This document shows positions 1 through 11,002 of a stretch of DNA of 64,000 bases, piece by piece (position 1 is the first letter of the stretch; each line of letters starts with the position of its first letter). Both the position numbers and the translations under genes were made by a program. The notes under the pieces are model-generated. The model was not told the origin of the DNA, did not search any database, and worked only from the letters and a program-made list of their open reading frames with translations. Location of the stretch: assembly GCF_000499845.2 (NCBI RefSeq), contig NC_023754.2:17858111-17922110 (forward strand). Reading direction: 5' to 3'. This stretch comes from Phaseolus vulgaris (lineage: Eukaryota > Streptophyta > Magnoliopsida > Fabales > Fabaceae).

Positions 1-205
1 GGTCAATACATCAAGCAGAGAAAGAAAAATTTTCATCCTGCGACTTTGAAGTAATCCAAGATCAAACCTTCAGTTGCACCAAAGCAAACACTTCCAAAAC
101 ATCTATTACACCCCCATTAAATATTACTCTGTTTCTATACTTCCAAATCTCGTTGACTGCGATCCAAATCCCCTCCCAAACCTCATTTACCGAAGCGGTC
201 AGCTT
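1..205 (-). pseudogene. LINE ORF2 C-terminal remnant
   Basis: Read on the minus strand, this stretch encodes the end of a plant L1 ORF2 after the zf-RVT region, with a motif close to EIWKYRNRVIFNGG. The same place in the LINE at 17570-17600 reads SIWKHRNRVIYNQ. A stop replaces a Trp codon (TGA for TGG), so it is dead. It runs off the left window edge and ends where sequence shared with 21455 onward begins. Confidence 0.7.
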
Positions 206-2410
206 TGTTTTAAATGGTATGCTTAATTTGAATTATATAATTTGAAATTTGTTCTTGTGCTAATCCATGTAGTCGAAATGTTTTCCCTTCTACCTTCACA
301 TTTCAATGTGTATCCTTCTTGCCATCTTATATGTAAGTTTGCAAAAACACTTTTACGCTTAACTCAGAACGTATGTTAGATCATAGATGCATAAAATTCG
401 CATTATATATGAATACAAATTTATAGATAAATTACCTATAAATTTGTATCCATGGATAAAATTTAGTTTTATCTATAGATTATTACTTAAAGATTAATAA
501 TAATATTAATAATGATAATAATAATAATATTATTAATAATAATAATAGTAATAAGAATGCTATTAATATTAATAACTAATATAATTAATATTAATAATGA
601 TAATATTGGTATTATTATTAATATTAATGTTATTATTATTGTTATTAAGATTATTAATATTGTTATTAATAATGTTATTAATAATAATAATTACAATAAT
701 AAATATTAATAATAATATTATTAAGTTAATTATCCTTTTAATCCTACATGGTCAAAAATTAATTTATTGTTCCAGATTTTATAAATGTCAGACTATTTTT
801 TTTTTAACTTCAACTTGGTTCCACATTTTAAAAAAAGTTCAATCTGTAGTTTCAACTTTTTAAAAAAATGATTTAATGTGTTAACAATATTACACATAAT
901 TAATTGTGCAGTGAGGTGAGATAAATTTGTCGTAATAAGAATAATCAAACAGAATAAACCATATTAAATCATTTAAAAATATATATATATATTTCTTTTT
1001 AAATCTCAAAATTAAATTGATGGTTAATCCTTAATATAAGAATTATAAGGATAATTATATCATATTATTAATTAATATTATCTACATATATAAATATTTA
1101 TAGGTAAATTTATTTTCAAATGCAAATATGTAAATAAATTCACCTAAATATCTATATTGAGTAATATTATTAATAATATTAATGTTATTAATAATAATAT
1201 TAATATTAACAATATGTTATTGATATTAGATACTTCCCTCTCGAGGTCTAAATCATATACGAATTTGAATGATGATAAAGCTATGCATGATATTGATCTT
1301 ATTCCTTGATAGCTTACTTCTTTTATATATTTCTTTTAATTGTACTTGGTACATTAAAAAAATATTGAAAAGTCAAAAAATCCTAATTGATTATATATAT
1401 ATATAATCTTTTTTTTTATGTATAATTACTGCATTTAGTTATTTTTATAAGAAAAATAAGTTTAAGTAAATAGTCAAATTAATATAATAAGTACTGATAT
1501 GATTTTCAGTACAATAAGAAAAAATATCTTAATAATTTTTTTTAATTTTGTTAATAATACCAAATCTTAGTTGTCACGTGTATTTATTAAAATAAAACTA
1601 ACATTAATATTATAATAACCTTAAGGAAAATCTTTTATATTTATTTTTTTAAAATATAAAATCTTTAATAACTCATTCAAAATTATTTGTATATTAGCAC
1701 TAATTTTTTTTAATAAATATGCTTGTCAATTATTAAAAATCAAACATATTTATCTACTCAATCATTAATAAATTTCAGTTAAATTTTTTTTCAACTAAAA
1801 ACAAAATAGATCAATATTTAATTTATTTTTTAATAAAAAATAATATATAAATAAAAGAGTAATTGGAATCCTCTAACCATACATACAAAAGACATGTCAG
1901 TTGACTTTTTATTCAGAGATAATATTTTACATAAATTATTTTATAATATCAATAAATTTAATTATATATTGTCTTTATATGCCTTTATTAAATATATGAT
2001 ATGTTTCTATTCAATGATGAAAATATAACTTGTGAATGAGTTGTATTTTTTAATATTAGTACAAATTTATATTCCTATTTACAATTAATTAAGTTAATAA
2101 TAATTAATAAAGATAAAATGAAAACTTAGTTAAAAAAGTCAGATAAATTAATTGATTTTCTTTATATATTTAGTGTTATGCCAAATGTCTTACAACAATA
2201 GTGACGGTGGAGGGAGTATTACAAATCACAGTGTTCCAAAGATAAAATTTTGTTAAACAATATCACTTAATTTAAAGGAAATTTCATAAACAATCACATT
2301 GAAAACTATCAAAATAATCTTCAAACTACAACTCTGACTTAAACGTATATTTTGGTCAATTAATTATAACTTAATACACTTTATTAATATTATTCTTACA
2401 ATTATTTATT
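206..2410. other. AT-rich duplicated spacer upstream of peptide copy A
   Basis: No gene is visible. From about 206 the sequence parallels 21455-21670 and then 22760-24800, the spacer before copy B, and in part 30225-32500, the spacer before copy D. It is therefore the left arm of the repeat unit. It holds a degraded palindromic element with ATT runs (about 380-720), a second short ATT run (about 1165-1215), and long A/T-only tracts. Open frames in the ATT runs are low-complexity and not genes. Confidence 0.7.
380..720. repeat. Palindromic ACAAATTTATAG/ATT-rich element, degraded
   Basis: Short inverted blocks (ATACAAATTTATAGATAAATT and its mirror with TACAAATTTGT) are followed by a long run of ATT/AAT triplets. 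The same arrangement recurs at about 23412-23800 and 30523-31490, where the left end reads CACTATAAAA or CACTACAAAA. It looks like a CACTA-ended MITE or its remnant. Triplet runs account for the Ile/Asn-only open frames. Confidence 0.5.
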
Positions 2411-2422
2411 ATTATAAATAAT
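2411..2422 (+). promoter_or_regulatory. TATA box of peptide copy A
   Basis: ATTATAAATAAT lies 82 bp before the ATG at 2493. The identical 12-mer lies 79-85 bp before the ATG in all six copies, so it is the likely core promoter. It remains here although the gene is broken. Confidence 0.65.
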
Positions 2423-2492
2423 CCTGAGAGACAAAAACTCAGTAACTGGACAAATTGATTCTAAAAATCCCTTTGAACACCAAAACACAGAA

Positions 2493-2855
2493 ATGGGAAA
2501 AGCTTCAGTGTTGTTTCCTTACTTGATAGTTTTATTTTTCATAGTATTTGCAACAGGTATGTTATTCTCTGTTCTTCCTTGTTGTGCAGTTTATAAACAC
2601 AGTTATTGACTTAATGCAAAATTGTGTGGAAGATAATGAAACACCATTTTTGTTTGATTAAGGATTTGACGAGGATAAATAAACTTTTGTAGGTTCTGTG
2701 ATCGCATCATGTTCATTTCCGTGCCATTCCATAGATAGTTGTTATAATATTCTGCACTGTTATCCCAAAGGTTGAGTAAGTCAATGTGTCAACTTTTGCT
2801 GCGGGTGCGATTGCGGTGGAAAAAAAAAATGTAACAATTACATGACTTTGCTGTG
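2493..2855 (+). pseudogene. Cysteine-rich secreted peptide copy A, broken
   Basis: Exon 1 is 2493-2556 (signal peptide beginning MGKASVLFPYL). The intron is 2557-2692 with a normal GT donor, and exon 2 starts at 2693. The reading frame matches the other copies through the first four cysteines. It then meets TGA at 2773-2775, where copy B has a Cys codon (TGC). Beyond the stop the pattern CVNFCC-CDC is still readable in frame. A run of ten A's near 2820 then shifts the tail, so the usual ending is lost. The first cysteine of the signal segment (PC in the other copies) is Tyr here. The product would be truncated to about half the cysteines, and I call it a pseudogene. It is the most diverged copy and the only one of the B/D/E type with a GT donor. 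Confidence 0.75.
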
Positions 2856-3788
2856 GAATTTATTTGTAATAAGAGAAGATGAAGTAACAACATCTTCCAT
2901 TCTTCATCAACTTAGATCATATATCCTCATTTCCAGATTTTTTTTTTCATGTTTTTTTATATAATTTATTAAAAATAAATTTTAAATTTAAGTCAATCTT
3001 ATAAAATTAACTTAAAAAATAAAATTTAAACATAATTATAAAATAAATGTCATTATTTTTAATCTTAATTCACATAAGATCTCCCAACAATATTTTTATA
3101 AAATAATATCCTTACCATTATGTTATGTTATAAAAAAACAAATATATTCTCACTCAAATGATTTTATATTTTTTACACAAATATGTTTCTTAAAACAATT
3201 TTTTGATATATATTTATTTATTTTATTATTAGGTTATAAATATAACTATTGAAGATATTTATTTAAAAACAAATTGTTGATATCATCATGTGTACTAAAT
3301 TATTTTTTTATAACAAAATAAATTTATTTAAATTATTTAGATTATCATTAAAATTTGAATATCTCTTGAATACTTCATAACTTAATACAACTATACTCAT
3401 ACAAAAATATATTATCTCTTTACTAATCCACTTTCATAATACTAATGATATTATTTGATTCAATTACCATACATTTATTTCACATTTCATAAAAATACAC
3501 TAACAAAGATAACCCATTTATATGAAATAGTGCATTAAAATTATACTTCACCATATTTAGAACATTTATAAAACAACTCACATCAGAGATTTCAGCGACC
3601 TTGCTTTCATAAGCTTCCTCATTCGCTCGCTTCTTCCGTTTTCTTCACGTTTTGGACGGCACCATATTGTCATGATGGTGTGATTTAACTGGATAGAGTC
3701 ATAGGCGTGCTTCTCCACCAGAACCGAACCACCTTCCACGACGAGGGTATATAAGAGAAAAAACTTCGACCTAAATTTTCTCTCTGTC

Positions 3789-3862
<74 letters not shown>

Positions 3863-4059
3863 TTTGATGATGATCTACTTTAGATAGATAATACTAAAAT
3901 AGAGGAACATTGATTAAATGCACTTTTTTTAAGTGAGAATGTTTTGTTTGAATAAAGTATCTCTCACTTAAAACAAAAATTCTTCACTTAAATGGAATGC
4001 ATATATCAACATCTCTTATCTTCAAAAAAAATTTGCAAGAATAACATTATCTCATATTT
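2856..4059. other. AT-rich spacer downstream of copy A
   Basis: No gene is visible. The first 250 bases parallel the 3' flanks of copies B, D and E, including a degraded repeat resembling 55030-55140. A less AT-rich patch at 3590-3770 has no recognisable coding content. A long (AT)n tract follows, then the LINE target site. Confidence 0.6.
3792..3860. repeat. (AT)n microsatellite
   Basis: About 34 uninterrupted AT dinucleotides. Confidence 0.95.
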
Positions 4060-4075
4060 ATAAATCTTACACCAA
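4060..4075. repeat. Left target-site duplication of the LINE
   Basis: ATAAATCTTACACCAA occurs here and again at 18988-19003, immediately after the A-rich tail. It is a 16-bp exact duplication of the kind made by target-primed reverse transcription and fixes both ends of the LINE. Confidence 0.9.
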
Positions 4076-4150
4076 AATAACATATTATTACTACAAGGCT
4101 GAAAAAAAATTCTCTGTAACATTCGCACTGTTCTCTGTTCTTTATCAACA

Positions 4151-6398
4151 ATGTCTGAGAGAGGAACACCTTTCTTCTTCTCTAACTTCCCCTTTGATCT
4201 TAAAGAGTTTGATTTGTGGAAAATTTTCCGTAGATGGGAAGGGTGAGTGATGTCTTCATCTCTAACAAATTAAACATTAAGAAGCAAATGTTTGGTTTTG
4301 TTAGATTTCAGGGAGTACAGAACCCTAGAGAGTTGGAATACCATTTGAATACAATTTGGATTGGGAGCTGGAAATTGAATGCTAATAGACCTAAATACAG
4401 CAGAGCAGCAGAAACAAGAAGGGAGTGGAATATAAAGCTGAAAGAGAAGGCTATAGAGCCAGAGAAAGAGACCAAAAAAGTGTGGAGGGCAAAAGGAACA
4501 AACACGTATGCAAACAATGTCAAGTATGGCAATGGAAACAGGGCACAATTGCAGAACAAGGGAAGTTTGAATGCTATTCAATTCAAAGCAGATGAAACTC
4601 CCAGAGAATGGTTAAAAACCTGTCATATTGGAAGAGTATCGGATTTAAGCAAAATATCAGGATTGAATGAAAGCTTTATTTTGGGAGGTCTCGGTTATAT
4701 AAAGGTTAAGTTTTTGGGGGGATTCCATATGCTATTGAAGGGAGAAAACGATATGACGATCAAAGAAGCCATAGAGGAGAATAAAGATTGGTTCGAAGAA
4801 ATGTTTGACTTTGTGTGGGTGAGATCAAACGATGTGTGGGTGAGATGTAGAGGATTACCTTTGAAGCTATGGAATTACGATTGTTTCAAACACATCACGG
4901 CGCTATTGGGAACCCTCATTGAGGTTGATGAAGCAACTCTAGCATTGGAAGAGATGGAGTACGCAAGGTTTAGAATTAGAGTATCGGTGGGGTGTGAGGC
5001 AAAGATTACTAGCTATATGAAAATCAATAATGTCTTGTATCAGGTTTCGGTGGAGGAAGAACGCACAGTCCCAAATTATAAACTATGCCAATGTCATTAG
5101 AGCGAAGAATCTGAAGGTTGCGAAACGGAGGTTGACTCAATAGCGTCTAATGCTTCAGTGGGGTCGGGGAGCAGGGACTTCGAAGAGGTGAGAAAGGCTG
5201 CCGAGGAGACATCGAAGGTGGATGTGTGTAAGGTTTTGTCACCGGCGGTACAAGGTTGTCGGAATCGGGACACTAGTGCACCGCTAAACTGTTGCAAGTC
5301 TCTCTTGGCTAGACCCGTAGGCCCTGCCTCTGCACCTATTCTCAAACCTATTACAGGGAATGAAAACCTAGAGTCTGAAACCCCAACGGCTCTTTCTAGG
5401 ACTGACGTGGAGAAAAGATGTGGGCCTTCAGAAACGGCCCAATGTGCAGGGAGCAAAGAAATTTGCGCAACAGAGGAAGGGAGGTGTAGAAATAAATTTC
5501 AAGTTGAGGTTTTTTCGAAACCTGGCCCAGTGGTGGGGAGGGAGGAGTTGCTATGGAATGGGCTGCCTGGAAGCTCGGTACACTCAGAAATCTTTTACGA
5601 CCATGACAAACCAGAAGAGGATGATCAATCTGGATTCGCCATTGACGCCGCACATCAGGAGGACGAACGAAATGACGCGATCTTCGCTATACCCACAGCT
5701 GTGCGTGAGGTTACGGGGGAACAAAGGGGGTCTTCGTCGAAGACGGCAACGTTAGGGGCAGTGGCTCCCACGTACCATGCTCTGACGTCGACGAAAGCGA
5801 CGAAGGGGGGGAGCAAGGTTCTTCGAAGTCAATCTCGAGGGTGGAAGACTCTTTAAGCGGGTCATTAACAGGGGAGGCATACCAACCACCCCCCAAACAA
5901 TATTCAAATGAATCGAAGCATAAACACACGAACACCCATCTCCAATCTGGTTCGAATTCAAGCAGAGTAAGGGTCACTTTTACACCGTTTGACAAACCAA
6001 CAAATAAAGGGGCTAATTTGGTGGCAAATATTTCGGATAATCAAGCAAGAAAAGACAATGAACCGGTCACAAATAGTTCATCCTCTACAATGGAAAGAAG
6101 AATTTTATGGGTGGGCGAGTCAAGCAAAAACAGCAAGCGGGAAGAACGCAAGAATGTAAGGTCAGCTTTATCTCTTATTAGTAATTCAGTTTCTGATATG
6201 GCAATAAATAAATGCAATCGTTTGTTCTGGTTAAAACATGGTAGTCTAGAAACGATTCGGGTATGGGAATTGGGTAAACAGTTAGGGGCTACAGGTGGGG
6301 ATATAGGAAATGTCATGGTTAGCTTGGAAGAGTTGGAAAAAAGGGATAGGAGTCTGAAACTCCAAAGGGAAGAGAGGGAGGTTACGGGTTACCAATGA
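4151..6398 (+). pseudogene. LINE ORF1 (RRM and DUF4283-like nucleic-acid-binding protein), disrupted
   Basis: The start is the ATG at 4151 (MSERGTPFFFSNFP), which opens an RRM-like fold. A one-base shift at about 4225-4235 moves the frame, after which KKQMFGFVRFQGV (RNP-type) follows. A DUF4283-like region runs at about 4615-5065 (FVWVRSNDVWVRCRGLPLKLW). TAG at 5098-5100 interrupts the frame near the expected zinc-knuckle position, where KLCQCH is the last sequence. The frame resumes to 5856 and a further shift near 5841 leads to the last segment, which ends at 6398. In plant L1 elements this protein binds element RNA. Here it has at least three lesions. Its TGA overlaps the ORF2 start (ATGA), the usual coupling of the two ORFs. 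Confidence 0.85.
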
Positions 6399-8617
6399 GA
6401 ATTATTACATTAAATGTGAGAGGGTTTGGGAGTCCTGTGAAGTGGAGGTATATTAAAGAATTGATCAGAAAGGAAGATGTTAAAATGTTGTGCTTGCAAG
6501 AAGTAAGATTGTCAAATTTTAGTTTAAATAATTGCTGTCAGTTATGGGGAGATAATGATATTGATTATATTTATAGCAATCCAACCAACGGGTCAGGGGG
6601 TATTCTTACGATTTGGCATAATAAGTTTTTCAAGCGCTCTAACCACATTATCAATAGATGGTTCATAGTGTTCTCGAGGCTGTTCAAGGAGAAAAATATT
6701 CCTGTTGTCATTGTAAATGTGTACTCTTCGTGTAACCTGCAAGTGAAAATGCAAATGTGGTCAGAGTTATTAGAGATTAGACAGAGGGAACCGTGTAACT
6801 CTTGGTGCATTTTTGGGGATTTTAATTCCATAAGAAATGAAAGGGAACGTAGGGGGATAAATAGTCCCAATGGTATTGGCAACAAGAGAGAACTGCAAGG
6901 TTTTAATAATTTCATCGATAACATGGAGTTGGTGGATATACCTTGTATTGGAAGAAAATATACATGGTATAGACCTAATGGTAAAGCAAAGAGCAGGCTT
7001 GATAGATTTTTAATTTCCCTTGAATGGTTACAACAATGGAAAGGGAGTAAGCAATATGTTTTAGACAGACAAATATCTGACCATTGTGCCTTAGTGTTAA
7101 AATCAAATGTGGTAGATTGGAGTCCTAAACCTTTTAGGTTTCTTGATATATGGCAAGAGGATAAGGAGTTTGAAAATTTCATCAAAAGTAAATGGGAAAG
7201 TTACGTGGTTCAGGGCAATGAAATTATTGTGTTAAAAGAGAAACTAAAGATGTTAAAGAGTGATCTGAAAGGATGGAATAAAGATGTCTTTGGGCATACT
7301 GAAAAGATCAAACTTGATATCTTGAGGAATATACAAGAGTTAGATATGAGAGATGATGTAGATAGTTTGGACGAAAATTAGATCAGGGAAAGAAGAGAAC
7401 TCTTGAGCCAACTACAGGAAATTAATGAGAGGAACGAATCCTTATTACAACAAAAGTCAAGAGCGTTATGGATTAAACAGGGGGATTCTAACTCAAATTT
7501 TTTCCATGCTTCTATCAAATGGAGGAGGTTGAGAAATGAGATAAAAGGAGCTCATTGTAATCTCTCCGGTACCTGGGTGGAAGAACCAAATAGGGTAAAG
7601 GAGGTGGTGAAAGAGTTTTATAAGAATAAGATGTCGGCCATAGAAGATATTGGAGTCAGGTTGGATAATGTGGAATTTAAGGAGATTTCTGAATCTGATA
7701 ATAGACTCTTGACAGACCCGTTCGATGAAAAGGAAATAAAGGAAGCCATATGGGATTGTGATAGTCATAAAAGTCTAGGCCCTGACAGTGTAACTTTTAG
7801 TTTCATTAAAAATAACTGATGTTTACTTGAAAAGGATGTGTTGGGAGCAGTAAAATTTTTTCATAGAGAGGGGAAGATTCCGAAGGGCTGTAACGCCTCA
7901 TTCTTAACGTTGATTCCAAAGTCTGAGAACCCTCAATCCCTTGAAGAATACATACCTATATCTCTCGTCGGTTGTCTATATAAGATTTTAACGAAAGTGT
8001 TGTCTAATAGGATTAAAAAAGTGATTGAGAAGGTAATTGATGGTTCACAATCGGCTTTTTTGTCCAATAGAGGATTGTTAGATAGTGTCCTTGTTGTGAA
8101 TGAGGTTGTGGATGATTTGAAAAGAAGGAAGAAAAGGGGGGTGATTGTGAAACTTGATTTCGAGAAGGCATACGATTCGGTAAGTTGGGAGTTCTTATTT
8201 TACATGATGGGAAGACTAGGCTTTTATGGGAAATGGGTTCAGTGGATTAGAGTTTGTCTTGAATCGGCTACTATCTCGGTTTTGGTAAATGGCAGCCTGA
8301 CAAAAGAATTCAAATCAACTAGAGGTCTTAGACAGGGGGATCCGACGGCACCGTTTTTGTTTCTGATTGTTGCACAAGGTTTATCAGGGCTCGTAAAACA
8401 AGCGACAAGAAAAAACTTGCTATCTGGAATTAAAATAGGGGATAATAATGTGGAGGTGGATCTACTCCAATTTGCAGACGATGCCCTATTCTTATGCGAA
8501 GCAAATGTGCAGAATATTAGAAGCATTAAGGCGATTTTAAGATGGTTTGAATTAAGCTCGGGCCTTAGGGTAAACTTTTTTAAGAGTAAGATAGGTGCAA
8601 TTGGAGTAGATAGTTAT
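6395..8617 (+). pseudogene. LINE ORF2, 5' part: endonuclease and reverse transcriptase
   Basis: The ATG at 6395 overlaps the ORF1 stop. The APE-type endonuclease comes first: LNVRGFGSPVKW, CLQEVRL with the catalytic Glu, GDFNS, and SDHCAL near the domain end. After TAG at 7379-7381 and TGA at 7817-7819, both in frame, come reverse transcriptase blocks: FLSNRGLLDSV, KLDFEKAYDSV, GLRQGDPTAPFLF and the catalytic FADD of QFADDALFL near 8475. The frame is cut at 8617 by the LTR element. Family knowledge: ORF2 nicks the target and copies the RNA there. Two nonsense codons plus the insertion make it inactive. Confidence 0.9.
8613..8617. repeat. Left target-site duplication (GTTAT) of the LTR element
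   Basis: GTTAT directly precedes the LTR start TGTTGAACC and recurs at 16275-16279 directly after the LTR end TCTAACA. The ORF2 frame continues across when one copy is removed. Confidence 0.9.
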
Positions 8618-10944
8618 TGTTGAACCAAGTGGTGTTCAATGTTTTGAAGAATCCAAATCCTTTGAAGGATGATGAAGCCTATGCTTTCCTTGATGCTGCT
8701 GTGCTGGTTTTAGCTTTGTTCTGGGGTAGTTTAAATGTTGTAATCAACCCTTTGATTAAATCTCAAAGCAATTAGCATCTCAATTTTAACAAAGCAAAAT
8801 GTTTTTTAAACTAAGTTGAAACAATCGATTGTTTTGTCGAAACAACCGATTGTTTACACTTAGATGTTTTGAGAAAGTTTGAAAACTGTTTTTGAATGGT
8901 GAATTTTGTTAAGTAACAAAACAACCGATTGATTCGAGGAAACAATCGATTGTTTGTTTTGAAACCATAATAGAAAAACTGTTTTCTTTGACTGAGCTTT
9001 AAATGCTTTAACTGAATACGCTCCAGTCATTAAATGCTTTGACCAATCTGTTTTAAATGCAATTAAGAGTTTGTTAAGATTTGATAACAAACTATATTCT
9101 TAGATATATTCTGAAAAACTGTTTTTATGTTTTAAGGATCTTGAAACAAAGTTTTGAAAAAAAAAAAGTTTTTAAAAAGAGTTCTGAGATTGCTAAAGTG
9201 TTGAGAGATTGATCAAGGTGCTGAATAGGATTCTGCTTGTATTGATTTCAGATATTCATTTGTAACAAGTGTAATCTTTGTAGACTGCTGAACAATTCGT
9301 GTGTGTGTTTTTGCTGAGATTGGCTGTGTGTTCTTGAGGTGTTCAAGATCAACAATCTTAGTGTTGGCCAAGGAGAGTGTGTTTCTTGAGGTGTTCAAGG
9401 TCATTCTCTTGGTTGTGGTGTAAGTGATCAAGTGGTGATTGCTTAGTGGATATCCTCAGGGTTTCTCAGAAGACTGGATGTAGCTCTTGTTTTGAGTGAA
9501 CCAGTATAAACAACTGTGTACAATCGCTCTATCCCTAACTCTTTAATTTCAGTTTGTTTGTTGTTCGCTGATATAAATAATAGTTGTCGTTTTGCTGTCA
9601 AATTAATATGATTCTAGCGTAGACTTGTCTAACACTAGAGAGATGATAGTATAATTGTGGACAAATGTCCCCAAGTCGTCTCCCAACAAATCCAATAGTA
9701 AAATCAGTTGATCAGGGTTTAAAATCTATCTGCAAGCAATAAAAGTTAGCAATAACAATAAAGATAAAAATGGGGTTTGAGATAGTTGTGCAGAAAATAT
9801 AAAAGAGATTAAAATAGCAAATAAAAAGCGGTTGATCCCAAGTTCTTCCACCATTAAATTCTTCACAGGTTCTCTAAAGATTAATCTTTTCTCAATCCTC
9901 AACAGAGTTAAACCAGATTGAACATGCGCCAATCTAATTCAACTGAAACTCACCAGTAAAACATGCGTCTACTAGTTTAATCAATACCCACTTTGTTCCA
10001 TGCGTATACTCCATGGGAATGCTTACCTCCTCTCTCTTGAATCATGCGCCCAAGAAATTAATTAGAACAATGCGAACTAACTAAGAAACCAAAGTTTAAG
10101 ATAAGGAAGACTCTCAATCATGCGTTCAAGTACAACCTCTCACAAAAACCAGTTTTCCAGGAGATTAGACTATTAAAACAACCTCTGCTTAGTTTCTCAC
10201 CATTAAACTATTGATGCTTGTGTCCTTTTATAGGCTTTTCTGCACCAAGGATCTTGAGAGAATATTGTAGTTTATATTTTGTTAACCGTTTCTAAGTTTC
10301 CATCTTTCCAGAATTCTTGTATTTTGCAGAAGATTTGCTTCCAATTCTGTTTCTGAGATATTGTAGATTTTATTTTCTCTTTCTTCTCCTCAAAATTTGT
10401 TTTCTGTTTTGGTTCAAGAAGCAACTTGGACTTTTGCATATTTGGCCCGTTCACAAAGGTAGATGCTTCCTCCGGATAATTTACTCTAAAAACACAAAAT
10501 TAACAATAATAATAGTTAAGGCCCAAATGAACCCAATTATAAGAATATTAATTAAAACAATGGATTTATTTATTATTATAGTCCAATAATCTATGAATAA
10601 GGCTAGTAAGTGTGAATAAATATATGCTCATCTATCCTCAGGGTTTCTGAGAAGACTAGATGTAGCTCTTGTTTGGAGTGAACCAGTATAAACAACTGTG
10701 TACAATCTCTCTATCCCTAACTCTTTAATTTCAGTTTGTTTGTTGTTCGCTGATATAAACAACCGATTTTTTCGAAGAAACAACCGATTGTTTTTTTCTA
10801 GTATTACAGTTTTGCTTGCTGTTTTGGCTAACTGAATTGCTGAATCAATTGGTTTCTGAAATAAGTTCATTCTAGCTTTGAAAAGTTTGCGAAAACCTCT
10901 TTAAACAATTCACCCCCTCTAGTTTAAAGCCATCTTTTCTTACA
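8618..10944 (+). repeat. 5' LTR, enlarged by an insertion
   Basis: It starts TGTTGAACCAAG and ends CTTTTCTTACA. Apart from 9578-10759 it aligns along its length with the 1144-bp 3' LTR. It carries pairs of the 16-bp palindrome-like motif AAACAACCGATTGTTT (8819-8856, 8919-8962, 10758-10796). The 3' edge reads TACA where the 3' LTR has AACA. Confidence 0.88.
9451..10759 (+). repeat. 1055-bp insert in the 5' LTR between two 127-bp LTR copies
   Basis: LTR sequence at 9451-9577 (TATCCTCAGGG to CTGATATAAA) is repeated at 10633-10759. Between them lies 9578-10632, which is absent from the 3' LTR. The insert has no long ORF. It carries ATGCG six times between about 9920 and 10110, most often as CATGCG. 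I do not recognise it. A 127-bp flanking repeat is far longer than any transposon target duplication, so recombination or template switching is more likely than simple insertion. Confidence 0.8.
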
Positions 10945-10946
10945 AT

Positions 10947-10958
10947 TGGTATCAAAGC
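10947..10958 (+). other. Primer-binding site (initiator-Met tRNA)
   Basis: TGGTATCAAAGC lies two bases after the 5' LTR. It matches the usual plant copia primer site TGGTATCAGAGC, complementary to the 3' end of initiator methionine tRNA, with one change. Confidence 0.85.
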
Positions 10959-11002
10959 TTGGTTCTTGAAAGTCATTCAAGTTGATCCTAAAATCTTTCA
11001 AA

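Noticed and set aside
512..863. Open frames made almost only of Ile, Leu and Asn (also at 30714-31578)
   Set aside because: They are translated ATT/AAT triplet runs with no start context, homology or composition of a real protein.
8860..9431. Minus-strand frames repeated at 15373-15943
   Set aside because: They lie inside the two LTRs and repeat only because the LTRs are copies of each other.
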